The notes below the pieces were generated by a model. That model saw only the letters and a list, made by a program, of their open reading frames with translations, was not told the DNA's origin and ran no database searches. The position numbers and the translations under genes were made by a program. Below, piece after piece: positions 39,207 through 41,980 of a DNA stretch of 41,980 nt (position 1 is the first letter of the stretch; every line of letters begins with the position of its first letter). The DNA lies in assembly GCA_900768705.1 (NCBI GenBank), contig CAAGEB010000099.1:1-41980 (forward strand). The letters are read 5' to 3'. This DNA comes from Oscillospiraceae bacterium. GTDB lineage: Bacteria; Bacillota; Clostridia; Oscillospirales; Ruminococcaceae.

Positions 39207-39698
39207 ATGGAACAGCGTGTGGACAAAATAAACTACTACCTTGATATTGCAATGACCGTAGCCGAGCGGGGAACCTGCCTGCGGCGGAATTTCGGTGCAA
39301 TTATCGTAAAAAACGACGCCATTATCGCCACCGGCTACAACGGTGCTCCGAGGGGACGCAAAAACTGCTCCGATGTAGGCTCCTGTATGCGGGAAAAGCT
39401 GAATGTTCCGAAGGGACAGCGCTATGAGCTGTGCCGTTCGGTTCATGCGGAAATGAACTGTATAATTTCCGCACCCAGAAATGAAATGCTGGGTTCCGTG
39501 CTGTATCTTGCTTGTCTGGACGCCAAGACAGGACAACTGGACGGCGGTGTTGAACCCTGTTCTATGTGCAAGCGGTCGATTATCAATGCAGGAATTGAAA
39601 AGGTAATAGTCCGCACTGCTCCGAGACAATACAGAGAATTCACCGTGCAGGACTGGATCGAAAACGATGAAAGCCTTACGGGCGCAGAGGGGTATTGA
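39207..39698 (+). CDS. Deoxycytidylate (dCMP) deaminase
   Basis: A 163-residue zinc-dependent deaminase that converts dCMP to dUMP for thymidylate synthesis. Zinc and catalytic residues are visible in SVHAEMN and EPCSMCKRSI (HAE and PCxxC). The substrate loop ATGYNGAPRG and a cysteine-containing CSDVGSCMRE segment fit the dCMP deaminase/ComEB family. I start at ATG 39207, with AGGAGAGGA upstream; the upstream extension of the frame reads through the terminator hairpin. rsmA begins 3 nt after its stop. The same family includes ComE operon protein 2, but no other competence gene is near. Confidence 0.93.
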   Translation: MEQRVDKINYYLDIAMTVAERGTCLRRNFGAIIVKNDAIIATGYNGAPRGRKNCSDVGSCMREKLNVPKGQRYELCRSVHAEMNCIISAPRNEMLGSVLYLACLDAKTGQLDGGVEPCSMCKRSIINAGIEKVIVRTAPRQYREFTVQDWIENDESLTGAEGY

Positions 39699-39701
39699 AC
39701 T

Positions 39702-40568
39702 GTGGATCGGGAAATACAGCTGACTAATATAGGCGTAATAAAGGATCTGTTCCAACGGCATGGTTTTTCGTTTACCAAGTCATTGGGACAGAATTTTCTT
39801 ATAAATCCGTCTGTCTGCCCGAAAATTGCCGAAATGGGCGGAGCTGACAAAAACACCTGCGCCATTGAGATAGGAACGGGCGTAGGTGTACTGACAAGGG
39901 AGCTTGCCGCCCGCTGCAAAAAGGTTGCGGCGGTGGAGATTGACGAACGGCTGAAACCCGTTCTTGAGGAAACTCTGGCGGATTTTGACAACACGGAGGT
40001 TATTTTCGCCGATGTTATGAAAACCGATTTGTCGGAGTTAATCAGAGAAAAATTCGGAAATACTGAGGTGGTAATCTGCGCAAACCTGCCTTATTACATC
40101 ACTTCCCCTGTAATTATGAAGGTTCTGGAGGAGCGGCTGCCGATAAAGTCGCTGACGGTTATGGTGCAGAAGGAAGCCGCCGACAGAATCTGCGCCGCTC
40201 CCGGCACAAGAGAGTGCGGGGCAATTTCCTATGCGGTGAATTATTACAGCTCTCCGAAGCTTCTGTTCCGTGTAAACAGAGGCAGCTTTATGCCTGCTCC
40301 CAATGTGGACAGCGCAGTTATAAGGCTGGATATAACAAAGGAAAACCTTCTTCCGGAAAATGAGGAAAAAATGCTGTTCAGACTGATTCGTGCGGGATTT
40401 TCCGCCCGTAGAAAGCAGCTTGTAAATCCTCTTTCCGCAGAACTGGGAATTTCAAAAGCAGAGCTTGCGGAACTGTTCGGCAGGCTGAATATCAAGCCCT
40501 CGGCACGGGCAGAGGAGCTGACTTTATCGGACTATACATCAATTGCAAAGTCAATTTTACAGGCTTAA
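39702..40568 (+). CDS. rsmA: 16S rRNA (adenine1518-N6/adenine1519-N6)-dimethyltransferase
   Basis: RsmA (KsgA) dimethylates two adjacent adenines in the terminal helix of 16S rRNA during small-subunit maturation. The 288-residue protein has KSLGQNFLIN near residue 27, the SAM motif AIEIGTGVGVLTREL, the catalytic NLPYYITSPV and a C-terminal RNA-binding domain with AGFSARRKQLVNPL. It starts with GTG at 39702, only 3 nt after the deaminase stop. GAGGGG lies about 11 nt upstream, so translation is probably coupled. Confidence 0.96.
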   Translation: MDREIQLTNIGVIKDLFQRHGFSFTKSLGQNFLINPSVCPKIAEMGGADKNTCAIEIGTGVGVLTRELAARCKKVAAVEIDERLKPVLEETLADFDNTEVIFADVMKTDLSELIREKFGNTEVVICANLPYYITSPVIMKVLEERLPIKSLTVMVQKEAADRICAAPGTRECGAISYAVNYYSSPKLLFRVNRGSFMPAPNVDSAVIRLDITKENLLPENEEKMLFRLIRAGFSARRKQLVNPLSAELGISKAELAELFGRLNIKPSARAEELTLSDYTSIAKSILQA

Positions 40569-40649
40569 AAACGGAGAGCAAGGGCGGGTAACAAAGTCAT
40601 TTGCCGTTAATTGTGCGGTATTGCCTTAATTTTATGGAGGATTATTGTA

Positions 40650-41980
40650 ATGGACAAGAAGAAAAGAGCCATAGCGCTCGGTCTGGCGTCCGCCATGCTT
40701 GCTTCAATGACTTCCATTGTGGCGTATGCGGAATCGGGTGAATCGGTTAAGTCGTACACAATTGGAACTATCGGCAATATATTAACAATAACGAGCGATA
40801 AACAATCGATAGCACCCGGAAGTAAAGTTTCTCCAGGTGAAGTTCTTACCATTAATGCTGATGTTAGCGAATATATCAATACCACTTTTGATACTGTAGA
40901 GGTAACTGTTGCAGGAAATTATGCCAAATCAACGAGTTTTGATTATCCGACATATACTTTTTCTTATACCATTCCGGATAATTTGGAATCAGACACCTTA
41001 GATATCCTATTTTACGCAAGGAGTGTTGAATACATTCAGGCAATAAACGGTGCCGAAAAATTATCCTGTAGAGTTGGCGAACAATTGGATTTAAGCGATG
41101 TTACCATTGAAGTATATTCGTTAGATAAGGAGACTTATGAATATATTACTTATACTATACCTGTAACAAAATGTATGCTGGATGGAGTTCCAACAGATAA
41201 AGTTACCTCGTCCAGAACCGGTTCAATTAATTATGGTAACAGAGGTATAGAATTTACATATTCAGTAACTCCTGCACCCGTTGCCGAACCAACCGATGGA
41301 ACAGATTATACAATAGATTATGAAAACGAAAGAATCGATGTTCTTACAGACAATGCTGAAAAATATATCACAAAAATATACAGCAATAAAGCCGGCGATG
41401 TATATTCAGAAGAAATTACCGACGGAATACTTACAGATTACATTGACCAAAAAGACAATAAATCCAGCATAATCTATATTGTTAATGAGCCAATAGATTC
41501 CATCAATTATACCTCAACAGGCAAAACTTTTACTCTTCCTGCTCGACTGCCAGCACCTTTTGATATCATTTTGACAAAGAACGGTGAAAATATTACGATT
41601 TCTGGAATTCCGGAGGGGAAAACTGTTCAAATTTCATCTTATCCAACCGAATGGATAAATGCTGTGCAAGTAAGTGCAAATGGAAGTACGGTTAATCTGA
41701 CACCGACGGAAAATAAATGCTTGTATGTACGATATTTTGCTATAACAAATGGCGATTCAAAGTCATTTTCAAGCAAAGCGGCTGCCGTTACCGTCACCGA
41801 AGCCTCTTCGGATTATACCATAAATCTCCCCTCCTCAGGAACAGGCTATACCGTATCGGTTTCCAAGGACGATACTGCCCTTACAGCCGAAAGCACCGTA
41901 AAGGCGGGGGACACGCTTACAGTTGAAGTCTCCGCCGCAGATAATTATATATTTAAAGCAATTCCTACCCTTAACGGAAC
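40650..41980 (+). CDS. Secreted or surface protein, 3' end outside the window
   Basis: An open frame of at least 443 codons that runs off the window. It begins with a clear signal peptide (MDKKKRAIALGLASAML, then a hydrophobic core and a VAYA cleavage site near residue 27). The rest is rich in T, S, Y, D and I and has short Ig-like or beta-sandwich-type segments, such as TINLPSSGTGYTVSV and VKAGDTLTVEVSA near the end. I recognise no catalytic motif. The start has GGAGG 9 nt upstream. From about 40780 to 41740 the codons are much more AT-rich (TTA, ATA, AGA) than in the neighbouring genes and in its own two ends, which suggests acquired or fast-changing sequence. Confidence 0.8.
   Translation, partial: MDKKKRAIALGLASAMLASMTSIVAYAESGESVKSYTIGTIGNILTITSDKQSIAPGSKVSPGEVLTINADVSEYINTTFDTVEVTVAGNYAKSTSFDYPTYTFSYTIPDNLESDTLDILFYARSVEYIQAINGAEKLSCRVGEQLDLSDVTIEVYSLDKETYEYITYTIPVTKCMLDGVPTDKVTSSRTGSINYGNRGIEFTYSVTPAPVAEPTDGTDYTIDYENERIDVLTDNAEKYITKIYSNKAGDVYSEEITDGILTDYIDQKDNKSSIIYIVNEPIDSINYTSTGKTFTLPARLPAPFDIILTKNGENITISGIPEGKTVQISSYPTEWINAVQVSANGSTVNLTPTENKCLYVRYFAITNGDSKSFSSKAAAVTVTEASSDYTINLPSSGTGYTVSVSKDDTALTAESTVKAGDTLTVEVSAADNYIFKAIPTLNG

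Overview
The window looks like a chromosomal segment of a flagellated, endospore-forming member of the Clostridia, most likely an Oscillospiraceae/Ruminococcaceae-type Firmicute. The evidence is a SpoIIE protein, two flagellins, a leucine T-box leader, consensus sigma-A promoters (TTGACA-17-TATAAT), AGGAGG ribosome sites, a GlgC/GlgD pair and large serine recombinases. I cannot name the species. Gene density is high and most genes are housekeeping. The window cuts a secreted-protein gene at its right end. Its left edge holds only the promoter of a gene lying outside.

Layout. 1-1902 (minus): a promoter for an off-window gene, nrdR, and two small membrane proteins. 1922-3920 (minus): leuA behind a leucine T-box leader. 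4032-4326: a tRNA-Leu(UAA) gene with its own promoter and terminator, followed by a dense block of inverted repeats. 4386-6737 (minus): a large STAND/LuxR-type regulator. 6842-9136 (plus): a flagellin with a sigma-28 promoter. 9250-11202 (plus): a membrane EAL phosphodiesterase. 11333-12172 (minus): rpsI and rplM. 12461-15686 (plus): a zinc-type efflux operon (ArsR sensor, methyltransferase, HMA metallochaperone, P1B ATPase). 15670-20481 (plus): a thiamine operon under a TPP riboswitch (thiH, tenI-like, thiE, thiD, thiC). 20627-22375 (minus): a second flagellin. 22388-24933 (minus): two overlapping serine recombinase genes. 25082-26233 (plus): an ion transporter. 26320-28344 (minus): a chemoreceptor. 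28605-33050 (minus): glgB-glgC-glgD. 33491-36019 (plus): a diguanylate cyclase. 36217-38454 (minus): spoIIE. 38778-40568 (plus): a TPR protein, dCMP deaminase and rsmA. From 40650 (plus): a secreted protein, truncated by the window.

The most interesting arrangement is the flagellin pair. The genes at 7102 and 22375 point towards each other. They share an identical 37-bp stretch across their start codons, and a 130-nt 3' end plus terminator that is identical apart from one 8-bp repeat unit. Only the left copy has a sigma-28 promoter and a good ribosome site. The right copy starts 10 nt after the stop codon of a serine recombinase and has neither. Inverting the roughly 15.3 kb between the two start codons would put the second flagellin behind the promoter and leave both recombinase genes just outside the crossover site. 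I propose, as inference only, a recombinase-driven flagellin switch whose invertible segment carries ordinary core genes (rplM-rpsI, zinc efflux, thiamine synthesis).

Other points of note are several palindrome-rich intergenic blocks (4204-4326, 28373-28537, 36024-36154, 38501-38604), a 15-bp direct repeat flanking spoIIE, a structured possible attenuator in front of the diguanylate cyclase gene, and a 42-bp-spaced direct repeat at the glg promoter.
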